Source: Colwellia sp.
GTDB lineage: Bacteria; Pseudomonadota; Gammaproteobacteria; Enterobacterales; Alteromonadaceae
Length of the DNA stretch: 41,358 nt
Direction of reading: 5' to 3'
Assembly (NCBI GenBank): GCA_016765685.1
Contig: JAESPR010000092.1
Location: 1 to 41,358, forward strand
The notes below the pieces were generated by a model that saw only the letters and a list, made by a program, of their open reading frames with translations, was not told the origin of the DNA and made no database searches. Below are positions 1 through 7,506 of the stretch, in pieces. Position 1 is the stretch's first letter. Each line of letters begins with the position of its first letter. The position numbers and the translations under genes were made by a program.

Positions 1-1
1 C

Positions 2-52
2 AATCAAGAAAAACAGGATGCGGATAGGGATCAGCTAAAGCTGGGAGTTTAA
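2..52 (+). CDS. C-terminal tail of an unknown gene (partial)
   Basis: The window opens inside an open frame that reads 16 polar residues (ending QLKLGV) and stops with TAA at 50-52. No family can be recognised from so short a tail. The support is the position: the stop is followed at once by three stacked small hairpins, as expected for the end of a transcribed gene. Because the next gene is a polysaccharide-type acetyltransferase, the missing gene could belong to an exopolysaccharide or O-antigen cluster, but this is a guess. The other two forward frames also close early, so the tail is only moderately supported. Confidence 0.35.
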   Translation, partial: NQEKQDADRDQLKLGV

Positions 53-53
53 T

Positions 54-119
54 GCGCCTTGGGCGCTTACTTTAACCCTTCTAGGGTGTCATCTAATAAG
101 CCTCCGGCTCTGCCGGAGG
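54..119 (+). terminator. Three tandem short hairpins, probable terminator region
   Basis: Three perfect small hairpins follow each other: 54-58/62-66 (GCGCC/GGCGC), 75-79/83-87 (ACCCT/AGGGT) and 101-108/112-119 (CCTCCGGC/GCCGGAGG with a 3-nt loop). The last is GC-rich in an AT-rich surrounding but has no clear T tract after it. Most likely this is a transcription end for the upstream partial gene; the end of an old insertion is an alternative. Confidence 0.5.
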
Positions 120-208
120 TCATTTAACTCCAATTTCATTAATTCAGTGATCAATCTTAGACATAAAAAAATTGCCAAATATAAGATATTAATTTCAATA
201 TCTAGTTG

Positions 209-259
209 TTCTACTTATTAAATAAATAACGCAATTGTTGGTGATTATAATAAGTAGAA
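209..259. repeat. Perfect 12-bp inverted repeat in the acetyltransferase upstream region
   Basis: TTCTACTTATTA at 209-220 is matched by its exact reverse complement at 248-259, with a 27-nt AT-rich spacer. It lies about 107 bp before the acetyltransferase start, in a 245-bp AT-rich gap (120-365) where no other gene is visible. A smaller inverted repeat (GATATT/AATATC) sits at about 185-202. It could be a cruciform-forming operator or a transcript hairpin; no regulator can be named. Confidence 0.5.
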
Positions 260-365
260 ATGATCACATGATTTGTGAGGTTGGAAAATCTAACAAAATA
301 TATATCACGCTTAAATAAGAGATAAATGCTTATCGTTAGGTATTCAAATTACCCAAGGAATTTAA

Positions 366-1004
366 ATGATAAAAAATAAAGATGATCTTAATTTTTACTT
401 AGATGCTGATAAATTTGCATTAAATAAAAAAAAATCTAGACCAGGGATAAATGACGAAATATGGAAATTTCAAATATTGTTAAGAAAAGTTGAATACTAT
501 AAAAACAAAGAGCTCGGTTTACTTTCGCAATTATTATTACCAATATATCAGTTGAGAAAACATAGGTTAGGGATACGATTAGGTTTTGATATACCTGTCA
601 ATGTATTTGGTCCCGGATTAAGAATAAATCATTTTGGTAATATCGTAGTAAACGGTTCTACCTATGTCGGAATGTGGTGTGATATACATCAGGGTGTAAA
701 TATCGGATCTAATAATTCTAAGGACGGTAAGAATCGAGTTCCTCAAATTGGCTCTAATGTTTGGATTGGGCCAGGAGTTAAAATTTTTGGTGACATTAAC
801 ATTGGAGACGAAGTACAAATTGCGGCTAATGCAGTAGTAAATAAAAGTGTCGCGGCTAACAAAACCATTGGAGGTATTCCTGCAAAAATAATCAGTGAAA
901 TGGGAACTGAAAGTGTCGCGGTGGCCGCGAGTAAATCAAGCATGGCGAAGTTCATCGAATCACACCCTAAATATAAACACTATTTTGAATCACCTATAGA
1001 GTAA
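366..1004 (+). CDS. Left-handed beta-helix (hexapeptide) O-acetyltransferase, serine acetyltransferase-like
   Basis: The 212-residue protein has an N-terminal helical part (about 1-75) and a hexapeptide-repeat beta helix (about 76-180) with the pattern seen in serine-acetyltransferase-like enzymes of polysaccharide clusters: INHFGNIVVN (His89), DIHQGVNIG (His108), then IGSNVWIGPGVKIFGDINIG and the closing GGIPAKII. Such enzymes move an acetyl group from acetyl-CoA to a sugar or serine hydroxyl in the cytoplasm. True CysE is longer and has a different N-terminal region, and no cysteine genes lie nearby, so an O-acetyltransferase for surface polysaccharide is more likely. An AAGGA ribosome site lies 8-12 nt before the ATG. 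The substrate is unknown. Confidence 0.8.
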   Translation: MIKNKDDLNFYLDADKFALNKKKSRPGINDEIWKFQILLRKVEYYKNKELGLLSQLLLPIYQLRKHRLGIRLGFDIPVNVFGPGLRINHFGNIVVNGSTYVGMWCDIHQGVNIGSNNSKDGKNRVPQIGSNVWIGPGVKIFGDINIGDEVQIAANAVVNKSVAANKTIGGIPAKIISEMGTESVAVAASKSSMAKFIESHPKYKHYFESPIE

Positions 1005-1064
1005 CTATAGAGCAAGAGTACTTTACCTGTTCCAGTCAATAAGACTTATAAATCACCTTCTTAT

Positions 1065-1301
1065 TTAGTATTTTAATTTACTGGTGGTGATTTGATTTAA
1101 CAGTGAGGGCGTTGCTACCCCCTTCGGGATTGGACTTGGAGGTAATGGACCACTTTTAACTTTAGTGTTAACGTTTTCTTTTTCACTGCGTGATTCACCC
1201 ATTTGATGCAATTGGTGACCACAGCAATCACAGGTTTTTTTGTTCGCTGTGGTTGATGTTGATTCAATGGTTTCTGACGTGGTATTTAATAGCTGATTAT
1301 A
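1065..1301 (-). pseudogene. IS66-family transposase (TnpC) remnant
   Basis: Reading the minus strand from 1301 to the TAA at 1065 gives a short open frame with two hallmarks of IS66 TnpC: the zinc-finger segment KTCDCCGHQLHQMGES followed by RSEKENV, and then PLPPSPIPKGVATPSLLNQI. In intact transposases these blocks are separated by a further stretch holding more cysteines; here they are fused, so an internal deletion has occurred. The N-terminal coiled coil and the DDE catalytic core are missing, and a stop codon lies just upstream. This is a dead fragment and the only recognisable item in 1005-1560. No inverted ends or companion tnpA/tnpB genes were found. Confidence 0.8.
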
Positions 1302-1564
1302 CTACACAAAAAATGGTCGAAATAAAAAGATTATCCTGACTTTAATGACTTGTATTGTTTTTTTACAATTTTATTACTGTTTTTTTAATTCATAGAGTTT
1401 TAAAAATTTTGAAGTAGAATCAATACCAATTTTTTTTGTTGTTAAAATCTGCACCTAGAAGCCGAGTCAGCCGTAATGCGAATTAGTGTGATAAATTATT
1501 GTGAAAAATGTTTGTTTACAAGAAAATCATATTAAATAAATCAGTATTATAATCGATTTTATCT

Positions 1565-1593
1565 CTGTAATAAAACTGTCACATAACTACCAT
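1565..1593 (+). promoter_or_regulatory. Pho box (three heptamer half-sites) upstream of the DUF47-pit operon
   Basis: Three heptamers follow at exact 11-bp steps: CTGTAAT (1565-1571), CTGTCAC (1576-1582) and CTACCAT (1587-1593), separated by AAAA and ATAA. The known PhoB site is two CTGTCAT-like heptamers with a 4-bp AT-rich spacer, so this fits as one and a half sites. It lies 151 bp before the chosen start of the DUF47 gene. Another symmetric site, the 12-bp palindrome TTAGTTAACTAA, lies at 1676-1687. PhoB itself is encoded at 24237-24941. Confidence 0.65.
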
Positions 1594-1744
1594 ATACTTC
1601 TTTCCGATAAAATAAACTAATCGTAATGCTGTGATGCAACTGTCGTGTTTTAACTGATTTAGGGCTAAATTTAACTTAGTTAACTAAATGCGCTATTATC
1701 AGCTTCGATTGATTTACCATGAAAATAATAACTGGAAACACATT

Positions 1745-2425
1745 ATGGCCAGAAATTCAATAATAGGTATCTTTGCCAAGTCACCTATTAAACCATTAGA
1801 AAAACATATCCGATTGGTTGTTAAGTGTAGCAATCAACTTATCCCATTTTTTAACGCTTGTAGTGAACAAAACTGGAGCGAAGCTGCGAAAGTTCGTCGT
1901 AAATTATCAAAACTAGAGCAAGATGCAGACGCCTTAAAGCGTCAGTTACGTTTAGAGTTACCGGGTGGTTTGTTTATGCCAGTAGACCGGGCTGATTTGC
2001 TTGAGTTGCTTTCTCAGCAAGACAAAATTGCTAATAAAGCGAAAGATATCGCCGGTCGAATTTTAGGGCGAAAGTTAGAAATCCCTGAAACGCTACAAGC
2101 GCAATTTAATATTTATTTAGCGCGTTGTATTGAAGCGACAGAGAAAGCTGCCGAAGCCATTAATGAATTAGATGATTTATTAGAAACAGGTTTTCGAGGT
2201 CGTGAAGTGGTGTTAGTTGAAAAAATGATCAACCAACTCGACGAAATAGAAGATGATACTGATTCGATGCAAATAGTTTTACGTAAAAATTTATTGGCGC
2301 TTGAAAGTGATTTGAATCCGGTTGATGTAATGTTTTTATATCAAATTATTGATTGGGTTGGTGACTTAGCCGACCTTGCTGAGCGTGTTGGTGCACGTTT
2401 AGAAATTCTTTTAGCTAGAAAGTAA
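1745..2425 (+). CDS. PhoU-like DUF47 family protein (TIGR00153), partner of Pit
   Basis: This 226-residue all-helical protein belongs to the DUF47/TIGR00153 family, distant relatives of PhoU, usually encoded directly before a Pit phosphate permease. It begins MARNSIIGIFAKSPIKPLEKH, the typical family start, and contains the conserved helical blocks around LEQDADALKRQLR and EIEDDTDSM. An ATG at 1688 in the same frame would add 19 residues that do not look like the family, and no ribosome site precedes it, so 1745 was chosen. The next gene, pit, starts 10 bp after the stop, so the two form one operon under the Pho box at 1565-1593. The family is thought to modulate Pit transport; the mechanism is not established. 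Confidence 0.85.
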   Translation: MARNSIIGIFAKSPIKPLEKHIRLVVKCSNQLIPFFNACSEQNWSEAAKVRRKLSKLEQDADALKRQLRLELPGGLFMPVDRADLLELLSQQDKIANKAKDIAGRILGRKLEIPETLQAQFNIYLARCIEATEKAAEAINELDDLLETGFRGREVVLVEKMINQLDEIEDDTDSMQIVLRKNLLALESDLNPVDVMFLYQIIDWVGDLADLAERVGARLEILLARK

Positions 2426-2435
2426 GGTTCAACTG

Positions 2436-3701
2436 ATGGATATTATACTTAACTCAGGTTTTACCTTAGTGATGATTGCCGCTGTTGTTGGCTTATTCAT
2501 GGCATGGGGTATTGGTGCTAACGACGTAGCTAATGCTATGGGTACTTCGGTTGGCTCTAAAGCGTTAACGATTAAACAAGCGATTATTATCGCGATGATA
2601 TTTGAATTTGCGGGTGCTTATTTGGCGGGTGGTGAAGTTACTTCAACTATTCGTAAAGGCATTATTGATGCGAGCTTTTTTATTGATTCACCAGAGCTAC
2701 TCGTCTTTGGCATGATTTCAGCACTTTTTGCTGCCGCTACTTGGTTACTTGTTGCTTCGGCATTAGGTTGGCCAGTATCTACTACGCACTCTATTGTTGG
2801 CGCCATTGTAGGTTTTGCTGCCGTTGGTGTTAGCCCTGATGCAGTTGAATGGGCTAAAGTTGGCGGTATTGTTGGTAGTTGGGTTGTTACGCCACTTATT
2901 TCGGGTGTGATCGCTTTTATTATTTTTAACAGTGCTCAAAAACTTATTTTTGATACCGACAAACCTTTACAGCAAGCAAAACGCTGGGTGCCAATGTATA
3001 TGTTTTTTGCCGGCTTTGTGTTGTCATTAGTCACCATTAAAAAGGGACTTAAGCACTTAGACTTCAATATAGGCAATGTCGATGGCTATATTTATGCTGT
3101 TATTACCGCGGTGGTGGTTGCGCTAATTGGTAAGGTTTTTATTCATCGCCTTAAGTTTGATGAAAATGCTGCATTGAAGACTCATTATGCTAACGTTGAA
3201 AAAGTATTCGCGCTTTTAATGATAGTAACCGCTTGTGCTATGGCTTTTGCGCATGGTTCAAATGATGTTGCTAACGCGATTGGTCCATTAGCAGCCGTAG
3301 TTAGTATTGTTGAGAATGACGGACAAATTGCCGCGAAGTCGGCTATAGCTTGGTGGATTTTACCCTTAGGTGGTTTTGGTATTGTGGCAGGTTTGGCGAT
3401 GTTTGGTCATAAAGTTATGGCTACTATAGGCACGGGCATTACCCATTTAACACCAAGTCGTGGTTTTGCTGCAGAATTAGCGGCAGCAAGCACCGTAGTT
3501 ATCGCTTCTGGTGCGGGTTTACCAATTTCGACCACGCAAACGTTAGTTGGCGCTGTGTTAGGTGTTGGTATGGCGCGTGGTATTGCGGCAATTAACTTGA
3601 ACGTAGTGCGTAATATTGTTATCTCTTGGGTGGTAACTTTACCCATAGGGGCAGGTTTATCTATTCTTTTCTTCTGGATGATGCAAGCAACTTTCACATA
3701 G
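2436..3701 (+). CDS. pit: Inorganic phosphate transporter, PiT family
   Basis: A 421-residue inner-membrane permease with about ten hydrophobic segments and both halves of the PiT duplication. The signature GANDVANAMGTSVGSKALT occurs near residue 27 and is repeated as GSNDVANAIGPLAAVVS in the second half. A second matched pair, WPVSTTHSIVGAIVGF and LPISTTQTLVGAVLGVG, follows each signature. PiT proteins import metal-phosphate driven by protons or sodium and are low-affinity compared with PstSCAB. It is co-transcribed with the DUF47 gene and is followed by a strong terminator at 3725-3754. The Pho box ahead of the operon suggests control by PhoB. In Sinorhizobium the equivalent orfA-pit operon is repressed by PhoB, so induction cannot be assumed. 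Confidence 0.93.
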   Translation: MDIILNSGFTLVMIAAVVGLFMAWGIGANDVANAMGTSVGSKALTIKQAIIIAMIFEFAGAYLAGGEVTSTIRKGIIDASFFIDSPELLVFGMISALFAAATWLLVASALGWPVSTTHSIVGAIVGFAAVGVSPDAVEWAKVGGIVGSWVVTPLISGVIAFIIFNSAQKLIFDTDKPLQQAKRWVPMYMFFAGFVLSLVTIKKGLKHLDFNIGNVDGYIYAVITAVVVALIGKVFIHRLKFDENAALKTHYANVEKVFALLMIVTACAMAFAHGSNDVANAIGPLAAVVSIVENDGQIAAKSAIAWWILPLGGFGIVAGLAMFGHKVMATIGTGITHLTPSRGFAAELAAASTVVIASGAGLPISTTQTLVGAVLGVGMARGIAAINLNVVRNIVISWVVTLPIGAGLSILFFWMMQATFT

Positions 3702-3724
3702 GTTGATTTATATACTTAGCTAAT

Positions 3725-3754
3725 AAAAAGCCGCAACACATGTTGCGGCTTTTT
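3725..3754 (+). terminator. Rho-independent terminator after pit (bidirectional)
   Basis: A perfect 14-bp stem, AAAAAGCCGCAACA/TGTTGCGGCTTTTT, with a 2-nt loop lies 24 bp after the pit stop. It has A and T tracts on both sides, so it can also stop transcription coming from ppiC on the other strand. Confidence 0.92.
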
Positions 3755-3849
3755 ATGTTCAGGATGAACGGTATGTTGCGGTGCCATGGATGGCAAGGAG
3801 CGTGTATGAACTTATAGCTTTTTGCCTTGTAACGCAAAACGAAGCCTTG

Positions 3850-4128
3850 CTAGTCTCGCGCAGTTACTTCCAATAAGTGATAACCAAACTGGGTTTTTAC
3901 TGGCCCTTGTACTTCGTTAAGTGGCGCAGAAAAAACTACTTTATCAAATTCAGGCACCATTTGACCGGGGCCAAAAGTTCCTAAGTCACCACCTTGAGCT
4001 TTTGATGGGCAGTTTGAGTGCTCTTGAGCTACTTCGGCAAACTCTTTTCCGCCTTCTATTTCGGCTTTTAATGCTAAACATTGTTCTTCAGTATCAACCA
4101 ATAAATGGCGTGCTGCAGCTTGAGACAT
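3850..4128 (-). CDS. ppiC: Peptidyl-prolyl cis-trans isomerase, parvulin type
   Basis: A 92-residue single-domain parvulin, the usual length for PpiC. Visible family blocks are the opening AAARHLLVDTEEQC, the EHSNCPSKAQGGDLGTFGPGQMVPEFD core, and the closing KTQFGYHLLEV with its conserved histidine. It has no signal peptide and should act in the cytoplasm, speeding proline isomerisation during folding. It is transcribed away from oxyR, from which it is separated by a 147-bp shared promoter region, and convergently with pit. Confidence 0.92.
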   Translation of the reverse strand: MSQAAARHLLVDTEEQCLALKAEIEGGKEFAEVAQEHSNCPSKAQGGDLGTFGPGQMVPEFDKVVFSAPLNEVQGPVKTQFGYHLLEVTARD

Positions 4129-4275
4129 GGTTTTTCCTCTTTGTATTTAATTGTATGTGCTCACCATAGCGTATTTGCCCTTTTTTTAAAGTCTGTTTAT
4201 TCATCAAGGCAATTGCGCCAATGAATCAATTTTATTAATATAAAAGCAATATTTAATCTGAAAAAGTAATACTGC

Positions 4276-5193
4276 ATGAGTGAAAACATCTTTAACAACA
4301 AATTACCTAACCTCAAACATTTGAATTATTTGCTAGCGCTTGATAGACATCAGCACTTTAATAATGCAGCTAAAGCATGTTTTATCAGCCAGTCGACCTT
4401 AAGTAGTGCTATTTTGAAGTTAGAACAACAACTTTCTTGTCAATTATTAGAGCGTGATCATAAAAGCTTTGTTTTCACTAGTCATGGTAAACAGGTGGTG
4501 GCCTTGGCTCAGCAACTATTACTCAGTGCTAATGATTTGGTCGCCTTTGCCAAGCAACAAGGTGATTACAATGTTGGTAGTGTTCGCCTAGGTTGTATTC
4601 CAACCATAGCCCCCTTTTTATTAACTGATTTAGTGCAGCTATGCCAACAGCAACTACCAAAACTTGCGTTGTATTTACGTGAAGATACCACTGAAAATTT
4701 GATGTTACAGCTCGAGCAAGGCGAAATTGATTGCGCGCTATTGGCTTTCCCCATTGCCAAGCATAACTTTTCAACCCAAATTTTGGGTAAAGATAATTTT
4801 TTAATTGCCGGAGACAGGAAATTAATTGATAACTTTATGCATTCATCTAGCTATCAATCTTTGCCCGAAGAAAGCGTATTTCTGTTGAATAAAGAGCACT
4901 GTTTAACTGAACATGCAGTATCAGCTTGCCAGTTAGCTGACGCAAGTAGAATCAATAATTTTTCAGCGTCAAGTTTAGCTACTTTGGTTCAAATGACAGC
5001 CTTTCATCGTGGCGTTACTTTTTTGCCGAAAATAGCGGTAGATAAAGGGGTTGGCCAGTCTGAAGGCTTAACCATTGCTGCTATACAAGGTGATGTTTAC
5101 CGAGAAATAGGCATGATTTGGCGTAAAACTAGCATGCGAGAACAGTCATTTTTAGCATTAGCTGACTTGGTATCTAGTTTGCTCGAAAAATAA
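4276..5193 (+). CDS. oxyR: LysR-family hydrogen peroxide sensor OxyR
   Basis: A 305-residue LysR regulator. The N-terminal winged helix-turn-helix (about 12-72) has the motif FNNAAKACFISQSTLSSAILKLEQQL. The rest is the substrate-binding-like effector domain. Cys209 (in KEHCLTEHA) and Cys218 (in VSACQ) are nine residues apart, the same spacing as the redox pair Cys199/Cys208 of E. coli OxyR, and are followed by the conserved FSASSLATLVQM and GVTFLPKIAV blocks. OxyR forms a disulfide on contact with peroxide and activates catalase and peroxidase genes. No such target is adjacent. It is divergent from ppiC. Confidence 0.88.
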   Translation: MSENIFNNKLPNLKHLNYLLALDRHQHFNNAAKACFISQSTLSSAILKLEQQLSCQLLERDHKSFVFTSHGKQVVALAQQLLLSANDLVAFAKQQGDYNVGSVRLGCIPTIAPFLLTDLVQLCQQQLPKLALYLREDTTENLMLQLEQGEIDCALLAFPIAKHNFSTQILGKDNFLIAGDRKLIDNFMHSSSYQSLPEESVFLLNKEHCLTEHAVSACQLADASRINNFSASSLATLVQMTAFHRGVTFLPKIAVDKGVGQSEGLTIAAIQGDVYREIGMIWRKTSMREQSFLALADLVSSLLEK

Positions 5194-5226
5194 AGAACTC
5201 AATTAAATGTTAATAATAGTTTACTA

Positions 5227-5610
5227 TTAATTACTCTTAGTACATTTTTTATTAACTGTTTGGACTCTTTGAGGGGGAGAAATATCGGCAGTTGAAATAT
5301 TGTTACTAACAAGTCCTTCCTCTTCATCACCGAAATGAGCAAAAAAAGCGATAAATTGTTGCAATTTTTCATTGAAAATAATGGCAAGTTCAAAGAATGT
5401 ATTATGCTTATTCACTGTTTTAGTTGCTGTAAAAGCAAAGTTTTCATTAATTAATTGCTTAGATAAAGATGGTTCCAATACCATAGTGTTGTATGTAGAA
5501 GATGGCTGAGTATAAATTGAATTAACGTATGTTGCTGTATTGGTGGCGTAACTAGAGCATGAGATAACGATAATTGAAATAGTTAACAAAAGTGATATTA
5601 GTTGTTTCAT
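5227..5610 (-). CDS. Small exported or lipoprotein of unknown function
   Basis: A 127-residue protein with a clear export signal, MKQLISLLLTISIIVISCSS. The segment VISC fits a lipobox, but cleavage after SSYA by ordinary signal peptidase is also possible. The mature part is polar, without recognised domains, and carries a phenylalanine-rich stretch (LQQFIAFFAHFGDEEEGL) and a basic end. The start was set at 5610 because a GGAG ribosome site lies just before it; the frame extends 17 residues further upstream without such a site. It converges on oxyR. No homologue could be named. Confidence 0.55.
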   Translation of the reverse strand: MKQLISLLLTISIIVISCSSYATNTATYVNSIYTQPSSTYNTMVLEPSLSKQLINENFAFTATKTVNKHNTFFELAIIFNEKLQQFIAFFAHFGDEEEGLVSNNISTADISPPQRVQTVNKKCTKSN

Positions 5611-6208
5611 GGTAATTCTCCTGTTCGGTGCTCTAGTCTGTATGCTAGCAATTGCATTCATCTTTATTTACATTTTCACTATAATTTTTTACAAATGTAA
5701 ATGCTACCTTAATGAGATGGGTCGCTTCTTCACTGCGACAAACGGTTAATAGCAGTTACGATGCAAATTGATTAGTAACACTTTATTGTTTAAAGTATGA
5801 CCGTTTAAAATATGAACTGTTTTTTAGCCTTAATATTTCACAAGCATTTCAAATATATTTCAAAAAAGCCAGTGATTGATTTACTGGCTTTGAAGTTGGT
5901 TGACTGCTACTTTTTCTAAAAGTTCAATTTATAACGTGCCTATGCACTTTAATCAGAAGGGAACTTTAAAACCCTTAAGGTCAGAGTTTATTCAGATGAA
6001 ACACTAATTTTCCGCATTAAAGTTGGTCTGTAGAAGATCATACCAAATTTAATAACGACTCCTGAGTTATCTGCATAAGTGTAATTTGTAATGAACTTGT
6101 TGCATGTAGCTCTATTATTATATAAATAAAATGTTACATTTTTGTTGTTAATTTGTAACTGTTCCTTTAATGTTATATCCAGCTTTTAAATAAAAGGAAA
6201 ATTACTGT
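5611..6208. other. 598-bp intergenic region upstream of the toxin-like gene
   Basis: No gene is supported here. It holds the promoter of the leftward small exported protein (5610 side), the hairpin at 5862-5892, and AT-rich DNA leading to the rightward gene. Close to that gene there is a 6-bp inverted repeat GTTACA (6133-6138)/TGTAAC (6154-6159), which may be an operator or leader hairpin, and an AAAGGAAA ribosome site ending about 8 nt before the ATG at 6209. Confidence 0.5.
5862..5892 (-). terminator. Terminator-like hairpin, near-copy of the one at 8107-8137
   Basis: The stem AAAGCCAGT (5865-5873)/ACTGGCTTT (5883-5891) with a 9-nt loop is preceded by a run of six A, so it reads as a terminator for minus-strand transcripts. 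No minus-strand gene lies to its right before 8182. The 31 nt match 8107-8137 at 29 positions, in the same orientation. Confidence 0.6.
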
Positions 6209-6215
6209 ATGAAAC

Positions 6216-6247
6216 TTATTTGTTATTTGTTATTTGTTATTTGTTAT
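6216..6247 (+). repeat. Heptanucleotide tandem repeat (TTATTTG), 4.6 copies
   Basis: Four full TTATTTG units (6216-6243) plus TTAT lie inside the signal-peptide code of the Toxin_44-like gene, starting 7 nt after the A of its ATG. Since the unit is not a multiple of three, gain or loss of a unit shifts the reading frame; five units would join the ATG to the long frame. Confidence 0.9.
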
Positions 6248-7449
6248 CGTTTGAATCCACTGCGAATGAATGTCAAATTTCTCAACCTAATTCTGAACTA
6301 AAATTAATTAGTTCAACGGTAACTGGTATTGGCGTATCGCATTGTATTCATATAAAAAATGTTAACCCAGGTAAAACTAATTTCGTTGCCGATCCCAGCT
6401 TTTCAAAAGACTCTGCTTATAAGCTAAAGGTCACCACGGTTGACGGCAGTACCATTGTAAACCAACAAGTTAGCGCCGCTGGTAATGCTTCTGGTATAGG
6501 CTTCGTCGCTATATTGGACACACAATTTAATTCAGAAATAATCGTTACTTTAACGCCTTCTACTGCCAGTAGAAAATATACCTTTTATCTTATTCATGAC
6601 GAAAACACCCTCACCAATGAAACCACTATTTATATTGGGTTACATTCTCAAGAAAGTATAGTTAGCATACCGCCACCTTGTCAGGGCTGCCAAATTAACA
6701 GTACGGGGTTGAACTTAAAAAAAAACTTTACAGGGCAAATGACAATATTAACCTCGATGGTTGAAGCGGCACAGTGTACTGACAGCAACCGTCCGCCTGA
6801 AAGTTCACCCATAAATGATAAAGGTGAAACGTTAAATATTAATGGCGTACTTAAAAATAGTAAAAAATGGACGGCAGATATGAACGATAGTTTGTTATTT
6901 GGTGGTACTACTGCGGCAATATTCGCCCGCTTATATGTAATGCATAAAACAGGTGGCGCGTTAGATGTTGCACATGCTCAAAACCCAAAATTTAGAGGCT
7001 CTGCTGAAATGGGGAATTTTTTATATGGCGCCAATGCCGCTGCTATGGGGCTGAGTGCCAGTTTTATATTGCGTGGCGCTGCTGGTTACCAAGCGATACA
7101 AAACAATGGTTGGGCAGGGGTGTTCCAGGGAGCCGTGAACTTTTTTGCTAACTCAGGGGATAATATTGGTGATCCGGAACAAACCATGAGAGGAGTTAAC
7201 TATTACAATGAGGTGTTTCTTAGTAATCAGTCAGACTCAGCCTCTAGTTCATGTATTGATGAAAAGTCTGCTGCTAGCGATACTGGTGAACCTGGTGGCG
7301 ACGGTGGCAACGGTGGCAACGGTGGCAACGGTGGCAACGGTGGCAACGGTGGCGGTTTCGGTGGTGGCGATTTCGGTGGTGGCGGTGGCGGCGGTACTTG
7401 GTGGTGCTTTGTGCAAGAGGGCTTCCCTACTTATTGCTGGCTTGAGTGA
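6220..7449 (+). CDS. Secreted glycine-rich protein with Toxin_44-like domain, apparently phase-variable
   Basis: The long frame (409 residues from TTG 6220) lacks a ribosome site. The natural ATG at 6209, placed about 8 nt after AAAGGAAA, is out of frame and stops after 30 codons at 6299-6301. One more TTATTTG unit would join them and give the export signal MKLICYLLFVICYLLSFESTA. The mature part has an N-terminal region (about 17-150), a CQGC motif (154-157), and a domain at about 225-332 that resembles bacterial polymorphic toxin type 44: GGALDV, GNFLYGANAAAMGLS, FILRGAAGYQ, GDNIGDPEQTMRGVNYY. A Gly/Asn-rich linker (359-393, from 9-bp repeats) leads to an aromatic, two-cysteine tail. Type 44 domains are predicted nucleases; here the usual DxK-like spot reads DVA, so activity is uncertain. 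The next gene may be its partner. Confidence 0.65.
   Translation: MLFVICYLLSFESTANECQISQPNSELKLISSTVTGIGVSHCIHIKNVNPGKTNFVADPSFSKDSAYKLKVTTVDGSTIVNQQVSAAGNASGIGFVAILDTQFNSEIIVTLTPSTASRKYTFYLIHDENTLTNETTIYIGLHSQESIVSIPPPCQGCQINSTGLNLKKNFTGQMTILTSMVEAAQCTDSNRPPESSPINDKGETLNINGVLKNSKKWTADMNDSLLFGGTTAAIFARLYVMHKTGGALDVAHAQNPKFRGSAEMGNFLYGANAAAMGLSASFILRGAAGYQAIQNNGWAGVFQGAVNFFANSGDNIGDPEQTMRGVNYYNEVFLSNQSDSASSSCIDEKSAASDTGEPGGDGGNGGNGGNGGNGGNGGGFGGGDFGGGGGGGTWWCFVQEGFPTYCWLE
7294..7356 (+). repeat. 9-bp in-frame tandem repeat encoding Gly-Gly-Asn
   Basis: Seven consecutive 9-bp units: GGTGGCGAC, five copies of GGTGGCAAC, then GGTGGCGGT. They code for the Gly-Gly-Asp/Asn linker of the Toxin_44-like protein. 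Unit changes here keep the frame and would only alter linker length, unlike the 7-bp repeat at the gene's start. Confidence 0.9.
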
Positions 7450-7506
7450 TTGCCGGTAACTATCGAAGCGGGCTCGGTATTTTTATATGATTAAAAGATC
7501 TAATTT

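Noticed and set aside
1688..1744. Upstream start for the DUF47 gene
   Set aside because: The added 19 residues do not match the family's start and no ribosome site precedes the ATG at 1688; the family-typical start is at 1745.
5199..5393. 64-codon minus-strand frame
   Set aside because: It overlaps the better supported exported protein at 5227-5610, which has a ribosome site and signal peptide in a different frame.
6051..6062. ATACCAAATTTA as a partial MITE end
   Set aside because: Only the first seven bases match the 159-bp element's terminus and no further element sequence follows; chance is likely in AT-rich DNA.
7208..7459. 83-codon frame overlapping the end of the Toxin_44-like gene
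   Set aside because: The repeated Val-Ala-Thr stretch is simply the 9-bp Gly-Gly-Asn repeat read in another frame.
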